Assembly (NCBI RefSeq): GCF_024807845.1
Contig: NZ_JANUEQ010000001.1
Coordinates: forward strand, 186,001-250,000
DNA: 64,000 bases
Origin: Klebsiella sp. BIGb0407
Lineage (GTDB): Bacteria > Pseudomonadota > Gammaproteobacteria > Enterobacterales > Enterobacteriaceae
Reading direction: 5' to 3'
Position 1 is the stretch's first letter, and the number at the start of each line of letters is the position of its first letter. The position numbers and the translations under genes are program-made. This document shows, one piece after another, positions 41,371-52,460 of this stretch. The notes beneath the pieces are model-generated. The model worked only from the letters and a program-made list of their open reading frames with translations. It ran no database searches and had not been told where the DNA came from.

Positions 41371-41910
41371 ATGGATGCCGCTCAGTATTTGGCCACTACG
41401 CTCAAAAATTTACGTCATGACAGGGGATTAAGTCTGTCTCAGGCTGCTGAGCAAACGGGTGTGTCCAAGGCGATGCTCGGGCAAATAGAACGTAATGAGT
41501 CAAGCCCGACCGTAGCCACATTATGGAAAATAGCCACTGGCTTTAATGTGCCGTTTTCATTCTTTCTTGCGCCTTCCTCATCCCCCGTACAGCCACTTTA
41601 TAGCCCGCCGTTACAGGATATGCAGCTTGAGCCGCTATTTCCGTTTAACCCTGAACTGGGATTCGATTACTTCTCGATAACACTCACGGCAGGGGCGCTC
41701 AGTGAGTCGTCGGCTCACGACAAGGGGGTGGTTGAGCATGTAGTCGTGATAAGCGGGATACTCGATTTGCAGCTTGAAGGGCAGTGGCAGACATTGCAGG
41801 CAGGGGATCGGCGGCAGTTTGCCGGTGACAAAGCACATAGCTACCGTAATAGTCGGACAGAAGACGTGCATTTTCACTCACTGATCCACTACCCAGTTTC
41901 CGGGCGCTAA
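41371..41910 (+). CDS. ydcN: XRE-cupin transcriptional regulator YdcN (SutR)
   Basis: 179 residues from ATG at 41371 (AAGGAG ribosome site). N-terminal HTH_3 domain (LSLSQAAEQTGVSKAMLGQIERNESSPT) and C-terminal cupin. E. coli YdcN/SutR influences sulfur-utilisation genes. It is divergent from ydcO across an operator-like palindrome, suggesting autoregulation. Confidence 0.93.
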   Translation: MDAAQYLATTLKNLRHDRGLSLSQAAEQTGVSKAMLGQIERNESSPTVATLWKIATGFNVPFSFFLAPSSSPVQPLYSPPLQDMQLEPLFPFNPELGFDYFSITLTAGALSESSAHDKGVVEHVVVISGILDLQLEGQWQTLQAGDRRQFAGDKAHSYRNSRTEDVHFHSLIHYPVSGR

Positions 41911-41930
41911 CCCCCCTCAGACACCCGATA

Positions 41931-41962
41931 AGAGAGAAGAATGCCGGTTTTCTCCTCTCTTT
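41931..41962 (+). terminator. Candidate terminator after ydcN
   Basis: AGAGAGAAGAA can pair with TTCTCCTCTCT with one irregular position, followed by TTCTG. A moderate hairpin. Confidence 0.4.
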
Positions 41963-42057
41963 CTGTTATGCGTCAAAAATCCAAAAACTAAATTTCCTTA
42001 TCATTTACGCAGAGACAATATTTCTCCGGCGGCAAAATAAGGTTTGTCATCAGTCTC

Positions 42058-42081
42058 GGGGGAATGAATCCCCCTGTTTTT
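42058..42081 (+). terminator. GGGGG/CCCCC hairpin with T-run upstream of rlhA
   Basis: GGGGG-AATGAAT-CCCCC followed by TGTTTTTGTG. A second GGGGG at 42085-42089 could pair with the same CCCCC and break the first stem. A TACAAT -10 candidate lies downstream at about 42100, so it is more likely a terminator before the rlhA promoter than part of its leader. Confidence 0.45.
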
Positions 42082-42140
42082 GTGCGGGGGATACGACTAC
42101 AATAGCCGCCTTTCACCTATAACAGAACCTGATAACTATT

Positions 42141-44105
42141 ATGCGCCTGCACGCAAATCAACTTGAATTACTCAGCCCTGCCCGTGACACCTCGATAGCC
42201 CGTGAGGCGATTCTTCATGGTGCGGATGCCGTCTATATCGGGGGGCCGGGTTTTGGTGCCCGCCATAACGCGGGCAACAGCTTGCGTGATCTGGCCGAAC
42301 TGGTGCCCTTTGCTCATCGTTACGGGGTGAAAATCTTCGTCGCACTGAATACCATACTGCACGATGATGAGCTAGAGCCTGCCAGACTGATGATCCATGA
42401 TTTGTATCAGGCAGGGATTGATGCCCTGATTGTTCAGGATATGGGTGTTCTTGAGATGGATCTACCGCCGATCGAACTCCACGCCAGTACTCAGTGTGAC
42501 ATTCGTAGTGTCGAAAAAGCGAAGTTTCTCTCTGACGTCGGTTTCTCGCAAATCGTACTGGCACGAGAACTGAACTTGCAACAGATTACAGATATTCATC
42601 AGCAAGTGGATGCCACAATTGAGTTTTTCATTCACGGGGCTTTGTGCGTTGCCTATTCCGGGCAGTGTAATATCTCCCATGCTCAGACCGGGCGTAGCGC
42701 TAACCGGGGTGACTGTTCCCAGGCCTGTCGTCTGCCTTATACCCTGAAAGATGACCAGGGTCGGGTAGTCGCGTATGAAAAGCATCTGTTATCGATGAAA
42801 GATAACGATCAGAGCGCCAACTTAGGAGCGCTGATTGATGCCGGTGTCGGCTCCTTCAAGATTGAAGGGCGCTATAAAGATGTCAGCTACGTAAAAAATA
42901 TCACCGCCTACTATCGCCAGTTACTGGATGAGCAAATGGAAGTCCGTGGCAACCTGCGTCGTGCTTCAGCAGGTGTGTCTTCACATTTCTTTATCCCTTC
43001 GCCGGATAAAACCTTCCATCGCGGAAGTACCGATTATTTTGTTAATGAACGCAAAATCGATATCGGTGCTTTTGATTCACCGAAATTTATCGGGCTTCAG
43101 GTAGGAGAAATTTTACGTGTCAGCAAAAATCATCTTGATGCCGAAGTAACAGATACATTAAATAACGGCGATGGTCTGAATGTCCTGATTAAACGTGAAA
43201 TTGTCGGTTTCCGCGCGAACACAGTAGAAAAAATTGGTAAAAATCAGTATCGAATTTGGCCAAATGAGATGCCAGAAACGCTGAAAAATGTCCGTCCACA
43301 TCATCCGCTGAATCGCAATCTTGATCATGACTGGCAGCAAGCTTTGCTGAAAACTTCCAGTGAACGTCGTATTGCCGTGGATATGGCGTTGAGTGGATCT
43401 GCCGAAGAGCTGACGTTAACGCTGACTAGCGAAGACGGCGTCAGTGTCAGCCAGCAGTTAGCCGGAAACTTTGAACCAGCGAATAATCCTCAGCAGGCCT
43501 ACAATAACCTGCGTGACGGGCTCAGTAAACTGGGACAGACCCTCTATAGCGCACGTCAGGTTGATATTACTTTGCCTGTAGCCTTATTTGTGCCGAACAG
43601 CGCACTTAACCAGCTACGCCGTGATGCGATTGATGCATTGACGGAAGCTCGTTTACAGAACTACCAGTCAGGACGTCGTAAAGCAGTCAGTGTTCCTGCG
43701 CCAATTTATCCCCATACCCACTTGAGTTTCCTGGCAAACGTCTATAATCACAAGGCACGGGAATTTTATCATCGCTATGGTGTGCAGTTAATTGATGCGG
43801 CTTATGAGGCGCATGAAGAGAAGGGCGAAGTTCCGGTAATGATAACTAAGCATTGCCTGCGTTTTGCTTTTAATCTCTGCCCTAAACAGGCGAAAGGTAA
43901 TATTAAAAGCTGGAAAGCCACCCCGATGCAGCTGGTGCAGGGAGACGAAACGCTGACGTTGAAATTCGACTGTCGTCCTTGTGAAATGCATATCATTGGC
44001 AAGATGAAAAATCATATTTTGAAAATGCCATTACCTGGCAGTGTGGTGGCGACTATTAGCCCTGATGAATTAATGAAAACAATACCCAGAAAAGCGCAAC
44101 CTTAA
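42141..44105 (+). CDS. rlhA: 23S rRNA 5-hydroxycytidine C2501 synthase RlhA (U32 family)
   Basis: 654 residues. The U32 domain (ELLSPARDTSIAREAILHGADAVYIGGPGFGAR) carries the family signature region FIHGALCVAYSGQCNISHAQTGRSANRGDCSQACR, with its conserved Cys residues for cluster binding, here spread over ~165-200. A further Cys pair is at the C-terminus (CLRFAFNLCP, DCRPCEMHI). RlhA (YdcP) hydroxylates C2501 of 23S rRNA, using prephenate and iron. It follows ydcN, as in E. coli. Confidence 0.94.
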   Translation: MRLHANQLELLSPARDTSIAREAILHGADAVYIGGPGFGARHNAGNSLRDLAELVPFAHRYGVKIFVALNTILHDDELEPARLMIHDLYQAGIDALIVQDMGVLEMDLPPIELHASTQCDIRSVEKAKFLSDVGFSQIVLARELNLQQITDIHQQVDATIEFFIHGALCVAYSGQCNISHAQTGRSANRGDCSQACRLPYTLKDDQGRVVAYEKHLLSMKDNDQSANLGALIDAGVGSFKIEGRYKDVSYVKNITAYYRQLLDEQMEVRGNLRRASAGVSSHFFIPSPDKTFHRGSTDYFVNERKIDIGAFDSPKFIGLQVGEILRVSKNHLDAEVTDTLNNGDGLNVLIKREIVGFRANTVEKIGKNQYRIWPNEMPETLKNVRPHHPLNRNLDHDWQQALLKTSSERRIAVDMALSGSAEELTLTLTSEDGVSVSQQLAGNFEPANNPQQAYNNLRDGLSKLGQTLYSARQVDITLPVALFVPNSALNQLRRDAIDALTEARLQNYQSGRRKAVSVPAPIYPHTHLSFLANVYNHKAREFYHRYGVQLIDAAYEAHEEKGEVPVMITKHCLRFAFNLCPKQAKGNIKSWKATPMQLVQGDETLTLKFDCRPCEMHIIGKMKNHILKMPLPGSVVATISPDELMKTIPRKAQP

Positions 44106-44124
44106 GTATTAAATGTGGTCAGAG

Positions 44125-44223
44125 AGTCGATTACCCTGTGTCATTGGCGAGGGTAATCGACTTATCTGGTGATATAACAAGCAAAAGCAAAGGGTTGCTC
44201 ATGAAATTTCAACCCTTTTATTA
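44125..44223 (+). terminator. Two hairpins after rlhA, the second an intrinsic terminator
   Basis: The first is a perfect 13-bp stem AGTCGATTACCCT/AGGGTAATCGACT (44125-44162) without a good T-run. The second, AAAGGGTTG/CAACCCTTT (44189-44218), is followed by TTATT and looks like the real terminator of rlhA. Confidence 0.7.
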
Positions 44224-44239
44224 GCGGCGCATCTATTTT

Positions 44240-44256
44240 CTTAAGGCTGCTTTAAG
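44240..44256 (+). promoter_or_regulatory. PmrA (BasR) box upstream of arnB
   Basis: CTTAAG-GCTGC-TTTAAG fits the PmrA consensus (C/T)TTAA(G/T)-N5-(C/T)TTAA(G/T) at every position, about 150 bases before arnB. It predicts induction of the arn operon by PmrAB in response to iron, acid or, via other systems, polymyxin and low Mg2+. Confidence 0.85.
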
Positions 44257-44404
44257 CATTTTCTGTTAAATTTCACCACAGAAGAGCTACTTTTAGTGAT
44301 ATCAGCGGCTATTTTTTCCAAGTGTTGTCATTCTATTTAGTCTGTCTGAACCATTATCCAGTCTGTTTGTCGATGTACAGCGATTATATTAAGGAATCCA
44401 TGTA

Positions 44405-45544
44405 ATGAGTGATTTTCTGCCGTTTTCACGTCCTGCGTTTGGCGCTGAGGAAATTGCAGCAGTAACGGAAGTTATGCAATCAGGATGGATCACGACCGGT
44501 CCTAAAAACCAGGCTCTTGAGCAGGCTTTTTGCGAATTGACCGGTAATCAACATGCGATAGCTGTGAGTTCCGCTACCGGTGGAATGCATGTCACATTAA
44601 TGGCTTTAGGTATTCAGGCAGGTGATGAGGTTATTACTCCCTCAATGACCTGGGTTTCAACACTGAACATGATTTGCTTGCTGGGTGCTGAACCCGTGAT
44701 GATTGACGTCGATCGTGACACTCTGATGGTGACACCTGAGGCGATTGAAGCAGCTATCACCCCGCGAACTAAAGCGATTATACCGGTTCATTATGCGGGT
44801 GCGCCTGCTGACATGGACGCTATCCACGCGATTGGCAAGCGTTATGGTATTCCGGTGATTGAAGATGCGGCTCATGCTGCAGGAACGGAATATAAAGGCC
44901 AGCATGTCGGTCGTAGCGGAACGGCGATTTTTTCTTTCCATGCTATCAAGAATATGAGCTGTGCTGAAGGCGGGCTGATTGTCACTGATGACAGCGAGTT
45001 AGCCGCACGTATTCGCAGCCTTAAGTTCCATGGCCTGGCGGTTGATGCGTTTGACAGACAAACTCACGGACGCGCCCCACAGGCAGAAGTTATCTCACCG
45101 GGTTTTAAATATAACCTTGCCGATATTAACGCCGCGATAGCGCTGACGCAGTTAGGTAAACTGCCACAGCTTAATGCTCAACGCCATAAAATCGCCCAGC
45201 GTTATCTGCGTGAACTAGCCGATACGCCGTTCTCACCCCTGGCGATTCCTGGCTGGGAACATCGTCACGCCTGGCATTTGTTTATTATCCGCGTTGATGA
45301 AGAACGCTGTGGTATTTCGCGCAGCGGACTGATGGATGCCTTAAAAGCACGCAATATTGGTAGTGGGTTACACTTCCGCGCTGCACACACACAAAAATAT
45401 TACCGTGAACGCTTCCCGGAACTACATTTACCTAATACTGAGTGGAACAGCGAACGTATTTGCTCGATTCCACTGTTTCCAACCATGACTGACGACGATA
45501 CCACTCGTGTTATTCATGCATTACGCGAAATTGCAGGACAATAA
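44405..45544 (+). CDS. arnB: UDP-4-amino-4-deoxy-L-arabinose aminotransferase ArnB
   Basis: 379 residues. A PLP-dependent DegT/DnrJ/EryC1-type enzyme with the N-terminal substrate loop ([19 protein letters not shown]), the PLP-binding Asp region ([13 protein letters not shown]) and the Schiff-base Lys in [15 protein letters not shown]. It uses glutamate to aminate UDP-L-Ara4O to UDP-L-Ara4N. It is the first gene of the complete arnBCADTEF operon; arnC starts one base after its stop. Confidence 0.97.
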   Translation: MSDFLPFSRPAFGAEEIAAVTEVMQSGWITTGPKNQALEQAFCELTGNQHAIAVSSATGGMHVTLMALGIQAGDEVITPSMTWVSTLNMICLLGAEPVMIDVDRDTLMVTPEAIEAAITPRTKAIIPVHYAGAPADMDAIHAIGKRYGIPVIEDAAHAAGTEYKGQHVGRSGTAIFSFHAIKNMSCAEGGLIVTDDSELAARIRSLKFHGLAVDAFDRQTHGRAPQAEVISPGFKYNLADINAAIALTQLGKLPQLNAQRHKIAQRYLRELADTPFSPLAIPGWEHRHAWHLFIIRVDEERCGISRSGLMDALKARNIGSGLHFRAAHTQKYYRERFPELHLPNTEWNSERICSIPLFPTMTDDDTTRVIHALREIAGQ

Positions 45545-45545
45545 A

Positions 45546-46526
45546 ATGATAACTACGGACATAATCAAAAAAGTTTCGGTCGTGATACCGGTCTATAACG
45601 AGCAGGAAAGTTTACCTGAACTTATTCGCCGAACGACGGAAGCTTGCCAGCAATTAAACCGTGATTATGAAATTTTGCTGGTTGACGATGGTAGCAGCGA
45701 TGATTCAGCTGCCATGTTAACCAAAGCCGCTGAAGCTCCCGGAAGTCATGTGGTTGCGGTACTGCTTAACCGTAACTATGGCCAGCACTCTGCCATTATG
45801 GCGGGTTTCAGCCATGTTACCGGTGATTTAATCGTCACCCTTGATGCGGATTTACAAAATCCACCAGAAGAAATCCCTCGTCTGGTAGAAAAAGCAGATG
45901 AAGGCTACGACGTCGTCGGGACAGTTCGTCAGAACCGTCAGGACAGCTGGTTCCGTAAACGCGCATCAAAAATGATCAACAATGTTATTCAGCGTGCCAC
46001 CGGGAAAGCGATGGGCGACTACGGCTGTATGTTACGCGCCTATCGTCGTCACATTATTGATGCGATGCTGAATTGCCATGAACGCAGCACCTTTATTCCT
46101 ATTCTGGCCAATACCTTTGCTCGTCGTGCAGTAGAGATCCCGGTACATCACTCAGAGCGCCAGTTCGGTGATTCTAAGTACAGCATTATGGGCCTGATTA
46201 ATTTGATGTATGACTTGATAACTTGCCTGACAACTACACCGCTGCGTCTGTTAAGCGTGGTAGGTAGCGTTATCGCGTTATCCGGTTTTGCTTTAGCGGT
46301 TATGCTGGTGATATTACGTCTCGCCTTAGGTCCACAGTGGGCTGCAGATGGCGTATTTATGCTGTTCGCCGTGCTATTTACATTTATTGGTGCGCAGTTT
46401 GTCGGTATGGGACTGCTCGGTGAGTATATCGGTCGCATCTATAACGATGTGCGTGCTCGTCCGCGTTATTTCATTCAACGAATTGTTAGCAGCAAACAAG
46501 CTTCATCTTCAGAGGATCATTTATAA
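45546..46526 (+). CDS. arnC: Undecaprenyl-phosphate 4-deoxy-4-formamido-L-arabinose transferase ArnC
   Basis: 326 residues from ATG at 45546 (a reading from 45507 overlaps arnB needlessly). A GT2 glycosyltransferase: [16 protein letters not shown], the acidic [11 protein letters not shown] and [13 protein letters not shown] motifs, then two C-terminal membrane helices (~235-300). It moves L-Ara4FN onto undecaprenyl phosphate. The stop overlaps the arnA start (TAATG). Confidence 0.97.
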   Translation: MITTDIIKKVSVVIPVYNEQESLPELIRRTTEACQQLNRDYEILLVDDGSSDDSAAMLTKAAEAPGSHVVAVLLNRNYGQHSAIMAGFSHVTGDLIVTLDADLQNPPEEIPRLVEKADEGYDVVGTVRQNRQDSWFRKRASKMINNVIQRATGKAMGDYGCMLRAYRRHIIDAMLNCHERSTFIPILANTFARRAVEIPVHHSERQFGDSKYSIMGLINLMYDLITCLTTTPLRLLSVVGSVIALSGFALAVMLVILRLALGPQWAADGVFMLFAVLFTFIGAQFVGMGLLGEYIGRIYNDVRARPRYFIQRIVSSKQASSSEDHL

Positions 46527-48508
46527 TGAAAGCAGTCGTTTTTGCCTATCACGATATGGGCTGTGTAGGGGTTCGTGCCCTGGTTGAAGCCGGTTATGAT
46601 ATTGCGGCCATTTACACGCATCCTGATAATGCAGCAGAGAATAATTTCTTTGGTTCTGTCGCCCGTACTGCGGCAGAGTTTGGCATTCCTGTCTTTGCTC
46701 CGGAAGATGTCAATCATCCCCTGTGGGTCTCTCGTATCCAGGAGAGCGAGCCTGACGTTATCTTCTCTTTTTACTACCGCAACCTGTTGAGTGAAGAGAT
46801 CCTCAATACTGCGAAAGTAGGGGCCTTTAATTTACACGGCTCACTGCTGCCAAAATTCCGCGGTCGCGCTCCTCTGAACTGGGTACTGGTTAAAGGTGAG
46901 ACAGAAACCGGTGTGACCTTACATCGCATGGTAAAACGTGCTGATGCCGGTGATATCGTGGCTCAGGAACGTGTTGCCATTACCCATGATGAAACAGCCC
47001 TGACTCTGCACCACAAACTCTGTGCTACCGCTAAATCACTGCTGACCAGTGCGCTGCCTGCGATTAAAAGCGGCCAGTTTAGCGAAACTGTACAGGATGA
47101 AAGCCAGGCGAGCTGCTTTGGTCGTCGTTCACCGCAGGATGGCGCGATCTCCTGGACCGGTTCAGCACTTGATGCCCATAACCTGGTACGTGCCGTGACT
47201 GAACCATGGCCGGGTGCTTACAGCTATGTGGGTGGTGGCAAGTTTATTATCTGGAAGAGCCGTATTGTTGAAAACAGTAACGGTGCCAGAGCCGGAACCG
47301 TTATTTCTGTTAATCCACTGACTATCGCTTGTGGCGAAGGTGCGCTGGAAGTCGTTACCGGGCAGGCTGAAAATGGCGTCTACATGCAAGGCACTCAACT
47401 GGCTCAGTCTCTGGGTCTGGTGAGCGGCGCGATTCTTAGCAGCAAGCCAGTCTCTGCGGTTAAACGCCGCACTCGTGTGCTTATCCTTGGTGTGAATGGC
47501 TTTATCGGTAACCACCTGACTGAGCGTCTGTTACAGGATGATAACTTTGAAGTCTTCGGTCTGGATATCGGCTCTGATGCGATTAGTCGTTTCCTGAGTA
47601 ACGATCGTTTCCACTTTGTTGAAGGTGATATCAGTATCCATTCCGAGTGGATCGAGTATCACATTAAGAAATGCGATGTGATTCTGCCGTTAGTGGCAAT
47701 CGCGACGCCAATTGAGTACACCCGTAACCCACTGCGCGTATTTGAACTCGATTTTGAAGAAAACCTGAAAATTATTCGTGATTGTGTGAAATACAAAAAA
47801 CGGATCATCTTCCCATCCACTTCTGAAGTGTACGGCATGTGTTCTGATGCTGAGTTTGATGAAGATAACTCACCGCTGACCGTGGGTCCTATCAACAAAC
47901 AGCGTTGGATCTACTCCGTTTCTAAACAGCTGCTGGATCGCGTTATCTGGGCTTACGGTGAAAAAGAAGGCTTACGCTTTACACTGTTCCGTCCATTTAA
48001 CTGGATGGGCCCGCGTCTGGATAACCTTAACGCAGCGCGTATCGGTAGTTCACGTGCAATCACTCAGCTGATCCTTAACCTGGTTGAAGGTTCACCTATC
48101 AAACTGATTGATGGTGGTCGTCAGAAGCGTTGCTTCACCGACATCAGCGAAGGTATTGAGGCTTTGTTCCGTATTATTGAGAACAAAAATCACAACTGTG
48201 ACGGCCAGATTATCAATATCGGTAACCCGGAAAACGAGGCCAGTATTAAGCAACTTGCTGAAATGCTTCTGGAAAGCTTTGAACGTCATCCACTGCGTAG
48301 TAAGTTCCCACCGTTTGCTGGTTTCCGTGAAATAGAAAGCAGCGCCTACTACGGTAAAGGTTACCAGGACGTGGAACACCGTAAACCGAGCATCCGTAAC
48401 GCTCAGCGTTTACTGGGCTGGACGCCAACGGTTGAGATGGATCAGACCATCGATGAAACCCTGGACTTCTTCCTGAAAACCGTTGATTTAACGGATAGCG
48501 ATTCATGA
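46526..48508 (+). CDS. arnA: Bifunctional UDP-L-Ara4N formyltransferase / UDP-glucuronate decarboxylase ArnA
   Basis: 660 residues, the usual length. The N-terminal formyltransferase (~1-300) has the catalytic [18 protein letters not shown] motif; the C-terminal domain (~315-660) has the NAD-binding [15 protein letters not shown] and the SDR Tyr-Lys pair in the [13 protein letters not shown] region. It oxidatively decarboxylates UDP-glucuronate and, after ArnB, formylates UDP-L-Ara4N. It overlaps arnD by four bases. Confidence 0.98.
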   Translation: MKAVVFAYHDMGCVGVRALVEAGYDIAAIYTHPDNAAENNFFGSVARTAAEFGIPVFAPEDVNHPLWVSRIQESEPDVIFSFYYRNLLSEEILNTAKVGAFNLHGSLLPKFRGRAPLNWVLVKGETETGVTLHRMVKRADAGDIVAQERVAITHDETALTLHHKLCATAKSLLTSALPAIKSGQFSETVQDESQASCFGRRSPQDGAISWTGSALDAHNLVRAVTEPWPGAYSYVGGGKFIIWKSRIVENSNGARAGTVISVNPLTIACGEGALEVVTGQAENGVYMQGTQLAQSLGLVSGAILSSKPVSAVKRRTRVLILGVNGFIGNHLTERLLQDDNFEVFGLDIGSDAISRFLSNDRFHFVEGDISIHSEWIEYHIKKCDVILPLVAIATPIEYTRNPLRVFELDFEENLKIIRDCVKYKKRIIFPSTSEVYGMCSDAEFDEDNSPLTVGPINKQRWIYSVSKQLLDRVIWAYGEKEGLRFTLFRPFNWMGPRLDNLNAARIGSSRAITQLILNLVEGSPIKLIDGGRQKRCFTDISEGIEALFRIIENKNHNCDGQIINIGNPENEASIKQLAEMLLESFERHPLRSKFPPFAGFREIESSAYYGKGYQDVEHRKPSIRNAQRLLGWTPTVEMDQTIDETLDFFLKTVDLTDSDS

Positions 48509-49401
48509 AAAAAGTCGGCCTGCGCATAGATGTCGACACCTGGCGAGGCACCCGTGAAGGGGTGCCTAACCTTCTGGAAACGCTAAGTTTACATAAGACA
48601 CAGGCAACGTTTTTCTTCAGTGTTGGGCCGGATAACATGGGACGCCATTTATGGCGTCTTATCAAACCTCAGTTTCTGTGGAAAATGTTACGTTCTAACG
48701 CCGCATCGCTTTACGGCTGGGACATTTTACTGGCAGGCACCGCCTGGCCCGGCAAAATTATCGGTAAAGGGAATGCGGATATTATCCGAGCCTCGTGTGA
48801 GCAGCATGAGGTTGGGCTACATGCCTGGGATCACCATGCCTGGCAAGCCTTTGCCGGGGTATGGGATAAACCGGCAATGGAAAGACAAATTGCGCTCGGG
48901 CGTGATGCCCTGGAACAGATTACCGGGCAATCGGTTACCTGTTCGGCTGTGGCCGGCTGGCGAGCTGACGAGCGCGTGGTTGAAGCGAAAGCTGCATTTC
49001 CTTTCTACTACAACAGTGACTGTCGTGGGACGACGCCTTTTATTCCTCAACTGGCGGATGGTAGCTTAGCAGCGCCACAAATCCCCGTCACTCTACCGAC
49101 CTGGGACGAAGTTATAGGTTCCAGTGTCAGTAAAGAGGACTTCAATCGTTTTATCCTCGATAAAATCCACCAGGATCAGGGTACCCCTGTTTATACCATC
49201 CACGCGGAAGTGGAAGGGATGGTAATGCGAGAGTCATTTAATGAATTACTGACAATGGCAAGCTCTGAGGGGATTGAGTTCTGTCCTTTGCGTGATCTAT
49301 TACCTGATGATTTAACAACCCTGCCCAGGGGAAAAGTCATTCGTGGCACTCTTTCTGGCCGCGAAGGATGGCTGGGCTGTCAACAACTTATCGAGAATTG
49401 A
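48505..49401 (+). CDS. arnD: 4-deoxy-4-formamido-L-arabinose-phosphoundecaprenol deformylase ArnD
   Basis: 298 residues. A NodB-type deacetylase with the metal Asp in [17 protein letters not shown], the metal His region [11 protein letters not shown] and the C-terminal TIHAEVEG His. It removes the formyl group from undecaprenyl-P-L-Ara4FN, committing the lipid carrier. It sits between arnA (4-base overlap) and arnT. Confidence 0.97.
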   Translation: MKKVGLRIDVDTWRGTREGVPNLLETLSLHKTQATFFFSVGPDNMGRHLWRLIKPQFLWKMLRSNAASLYGWDILLAGTAWPGKIIGKGNADIIRASCEQHEVGLHAWDHHAWQAFAGVWDKPAMERQIALGRDALEQITGQSVTCSAVAGWRADERVVEAKAAFPFYYNSDCRGTTPFIPQLADGSLAAPQIPVTLPTWDEVIGSSVSKEDFNRFILDKIHQDQGTPVYTIHAEVEGMVMRESFNELLTMASSEGIEFCPLRDLLPDDLTTLPRGKVIRGTLSGREGWLGCQQLIEN

Positions 49402-49405
49402 GTAG

Positions 49406-51067
49406 ATGAATTCAGTAAAATACGGCGGCGCTTTGCTGGTCTGTTTTATCTTGCTTTATTTGGCTCCACTGGAGTTTCGTGACCTGTGGCAGCCTGACGA
49501 GACGCGTTATGCGGAAATCAGCCGGGAGATGCTGGCATCCGGTAACTGGATTGTTCCGCATTTTCTTGATCTGCGCTATTTTGAAAAACCCGTAGCAGGT
49601 TACTGGATTAATAATATTAGCCAGCTCCTGTTCGGGCATAATAATTTCTCTGTTCGTTTTGGTTCTGTTTTCTCCGTAACCCTCAGTGCATTAATGACCG
49701 GCTGGCTGGCTTTCCAGTTATGGCGTGATAAGACCATCGCCATTTTATCCGGTGTTATTTTCCTGACCTGTTTACTTGTCTACGCTATCGGAACCTATTC
49801 GGTTCTCGACCCGATGATAACCCTGTGGCTGACGGCCGCGCTATGTTGCTTCTGGGGAGCCTCAACGGCAAAAACGACGGCGGGTAAAGTCGCTGGCTAT
49901 GTACTACTCGGGCTTGCCTGCGGCATGGGCGTGATGACTAAAGGTTTTCTGGCGCTGGCAGTACCGGTTCTGGGAGTACTTCCTTGGGTGATAGCTCAAA
50001 AACGCTGGAAAGAAGTCCTGTTGTTTGGACCTATTGCGATTATCAGTGCCATTCTGATTACCTTACCTTGGGCGTTAGCGGTCGCAAAAGCAGAGCCGGA
50101 TTACTGGAACTATTTCTTCTGGGTAGAGCATATTCAACGCTTTGCTGAAAAAGATGCCCAGCATAAAGCGCCATTCTGGTATTACATTCCTTTCCTGATT
50201 GCCGGAAGTTTACCCTGGCTGGCTTTATTACCCGGGGCGATTAAACGCAGTTTTCAGGAACGTCGCGAGCAAAACGGTGCGTTCTATTTGCTGGGTTGGG
50301 TAGTGATGCCCATTCTGTTTTTCAGTATTGCGAAAGGTAAATTACCGACCTATATTCTGCCTTGTTTTGCACCGCTTGCCATTTTAATGGCGCGTCATGC
50401 GGTGTTGCTGGCAAAAGCGGGATCGCGAACCTTGCGGGTAAATGGCTGGATTAATCTGGCATTCGGCACCCTTTGTGTGCTGGTGGTCCTACTGGTGTTA
50501 GCGCCATTTGGCCTGGCAAAAAATCCGGTTTATGAAGCGGGTGAAACCGGAAAAGTGGTACTTGCAGCCATTGCCTTTGCCGTGTGGGGGCTGTTCGGTG
50601 CACTGACGCTCTGTCACAGTCGTCAGCGCTGGTTCTGGGCGGCTGCTTGTCCGCTAGGTCTTGCGTTGCTGGTGGGTGCGGTCATTCCTGAACAGATTAT
50701 TCACTCGAAACAACCTCAAGAGTTTACGGAGATTGTTCGTCCGAAGCTTGAAGATAGCCGCTATATTGTGACCAATAATGTCGGTGTCGGGGCTGGACTT
50801 GCCTGGGAACTCAAACGCAGTGATATCACGCTGTATAGCAATAAGGGCGAAGTCAGCTACGGACTCAGCTACCCGGATGCGCAGCATCGCTATGTTGATG
50901 GGCCAGATTTTGCTGCCTGGCTTGCTGAACATCGCAAAGAAGGTAACGTCTCGCTGGTTATCCTGTTATCGAGAAACAGTAATTTGAGTGACCGCGGATT
51001 ACCTGCTGCAGATTATGAGTATAACGATGGCCGACTGGCACTGTTGCAGTACAACAAATTACCATGA
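49406..51067 (+). CDS. arnT: Undecaprenyl phosphate-L-Ara4N lipid A transferase ArnT
   Basis: 553 residues, a GT83 integral membrane enzyme with about 13 helices. The N-terminal periplasmic loop holds the conserved [17 protein letters not shown] motif (catalytic Asp) and [11 protein letters not shown]. The C-terminal ~100 residues form a periplasmic domain. It moves L-Ara4N onto lipid A phosphates, lowering negative charge and binding of polymyxin-like peptides. It overlaps arnE by four bases. Confidence 0.97.
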   Translation: MNSVKYGGALLVCFILLYLAPLEFRDLWQPDETRYAEISREMLASGNWIVPHFLDLRYFEKPVAGYWINNISQLLFGHNNFSVRFGSVFSVTLSALMTGWLAFQLWRDKTIAILSGVIFLTCLLVYAIGTYSVLDPMITLWLTAALCCFWGASTAKTTAGKVAGYVLLGLACGMGVMTKGFLALAVPVLGVLPWVIAQKRWKEVLLFGPIAIISAILITLPWALAVAKAEPDYWNYFFWVEHIQRFAEKDAQHKAPFWYYIPFLIAGSLPWLALLPGAIKRSFQERREQNGAFYLLGWVVMPILFFSIAKGKLPTYILPCFAPLAILMARHAVLLAKAGSRTLRVNGWINLAFGTLCVLVVLLVLAPFGLAKNPVYEAGETGKVVLAAIAFAVWGLFGALTLCHSRQRWFWAAACPLGLALLVGAVIPEQIIHSKQPQEFTEIVRPKLEDSRYIVTNNVGVGAGLAWELKRSDITLYSNKGEVSYGLSYPDAQHRYVDGPDFAAWLAEHRKEGNVSLVILLSRNSNLSDRGLPAADYEYNDGRLALLQYNKLP

Positions 51068-51387
51068 ATAGCCTGATGATAATCCTGGCCAGCCTGCTTA
51101 GCTGCGCTGGCCAGTTATGTCAGAAACAGGCGGCTCAGGGACATGGACGACGTCATCTGGTAATTTGGCTGGGGCTTAGCGTTTTGATGCTAGGTCTTGG
51201 CATGCTGGTATGGTTGTGGGTATTGCAGCATGTTGAGGTCAGTATTGCTTATCCGATGTTGAGCCTGAATTTTATCTTTATTACCCTGGCAGCTCACTGG
51301 ATCTGGAAAGAACGCATTTCCCTGCACCACTGGTTGGGGTTGGCGTTAATTATGTCAGGTATTGTGATGCTGGGAGTGTCCGTCTGA
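51064..51387 (+). CDS. arnE: Undecaprenyl phosphate-L-Ara4N flippase subunit ArnE
   Basis: 107 residues with four membrane helices of the small multidrug resistance type ([48 protein letters not shown]). It forms with ArnF the flippase that carries undecaprenyl-P-L-Ara4N to the periplasmic side. Overlaps arnT by four bases and arnF by one. Confidence 0.95.
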   Translation: MNSLMIILASLLSCAGQLCQKQAAQGHGRRHLVIWLGLSVLMLGLGMLVWLWVLQHVEVSIAYPMLSLNFIFITLAAHWIWKERISLHHWLGLALIMSGIVMLGVSV

Positions 51388-51785
51388 TGGGCTATCTGTG
51401 GGCATTATGCAGTGTACTGCTGGTGAGTGGGGCACAGCTGGCGATGAAATGGGCCGTCATGCAATTTCCGCAAGCGACCTTCGAGCTGGCATTTTTAACC
51501 GCGGTTCTGTTTGATAATCTGCCAGGATTGCTGGTCTTATTCTGTGGCCTGCTGGCCTATGCATTATCAATGCTATGCTGGTTTTTAGCGCTGAGGCGGA
51601 TCCCATTAAGTAAAGCCTACCCATTGCTCAGTCTAAGCTATGTTCTGGTCTGGGCTGCGGCTATTGTGCTCCCCTGGCTTAATGAGCCGTTCAGTGCGCT
51701 GAAATTGGTTGGCGTCGGGGTCATCTTTGTTGGTTTGTTGCTGATTTTTATACCAGGACGCGCAGCGACGATAACTAAACCCTGA
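51387..51785 (+). CDS. arnF: Undecaprenyl phosphate-L-Ara4N flippase subunit ArnF
   Basis: 132 residues, four membrane helices, with SGAQLAMKWAVMQFP and IPLSKAYPLLSLSYVLVWAAA as family marks. Partner of ArnE. Last gene of the arn operon; no clear T-run terminator follows, only an imperfect GTCTTC/GAAGAC hairpin at about 51816-51844. Confidence 0.95.
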   Translation: MGYLWALCSVLLVSGAQLAMKWAVMQFPQATFELAFLTAVLFDNLPGLLVLFCGLLAYALSMLCWFLALRRIPLSKAYPLLSLSYVLVWAAAIVLPWLNEPFSALKLVGVGVIFVGLLLIFIPGRAATITKP

Positions 51786-51862
51786 GATTTCACTTATCTC
51801 TCCCATTTACCTCTGTCTTCCAGCGTGATTAACGCCAGAAGACCGCTATCTTAAGGCCTATA

Positions 51863-52108
51863 ATGACAAAAAAAATTACGCTGCCCGCTGAAGAATATCA
51901 GCAACTGAGTGCGTTTATTACCAAGTGGCTTGATGATAATCATGAACTGACCTTGGGGCAGTTTGAATCAGATATTTTCCTTGATGAGCTGGTCAAAAAG
52001 ATGGCGCCGATTCTCTATAATCAGGGGCTGGATGATGCGATTAAAGTCGCTCAGCATAATATGCTGACGCTGGAGGAACTGCTGGATTTGGAAAAAATCG
52101 TTCCCTAA
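51863..52108 (+). CDS. DUF2164 family protein
   Basis: 81 residues, acidic and helical. The LTLGQFESDIFLDELVKKMAPILYNQGLDDAIKVAQ segment matches the DUF2164 pattern (GQF-a-fLldf...pyfYNQGl-DA). Function unknown. A short single gene after arnF; the start is ATG at 51863. Confidence 0.8.
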   Translation: MTKKITLPAEEYQQLSAFITKWLDDNHELTLGQFESDIFLDELVKKMAPILYNQGLDDAIKVAQHNMLTLEELLDLEKIVP

Positions 52109-52267
52109 TATTAAGCATTATGTTTTATTATTTTCATGATAAACCCCACTATTACAATCAGTTATAACTAAAAACCTCATCTTCGGCATAGGAAATTGAA
52201 TGCTATGCCGAACGCCCTCGCTTGCCTGTAAAAATTACCGTGATTGATTCTTGATTGAAGAGAATGG

Positions 52268-52417
52268 ATGCCAATGATAAATGTGGTGGCCATCGCGTGC
52301 CCGGCAGAAAAGGAAAAACTCAGGGACGACAATCAAAATGGTCTGACGGGCATAGCCGCGTCAGAGAATGGATATTATGCACTATGGATACTGAAGACTC
52401 ACTCAGAGTATGTCTAG
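52268..52417 (+). CDS. Possible small ORF before the microcin exporter genes
   Basis: 49 codons, starting MPMINVVAIACPAEKEKLRD and ending in LKTHSEYV, with an AAGAG sequence five bases before the ATG. The composition looks protein-like, better than the overlapping 80-codon frame (52255-52497). Short accessory ORFs upstream of exporter or immunity genes are known in class II microcin loci, but I recognise no homologue. It could be a non-coding leader. Confidence 0.25.
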   Translation: MPMINVVAIACPAEKEKLRDDNQNGLTGIAASENGYYALWILKTHSEYV

Positions 52418-52460
52418 TAGTGCCACAAGTAACGTTTATTGTATTTAAGGAAGAAATACA

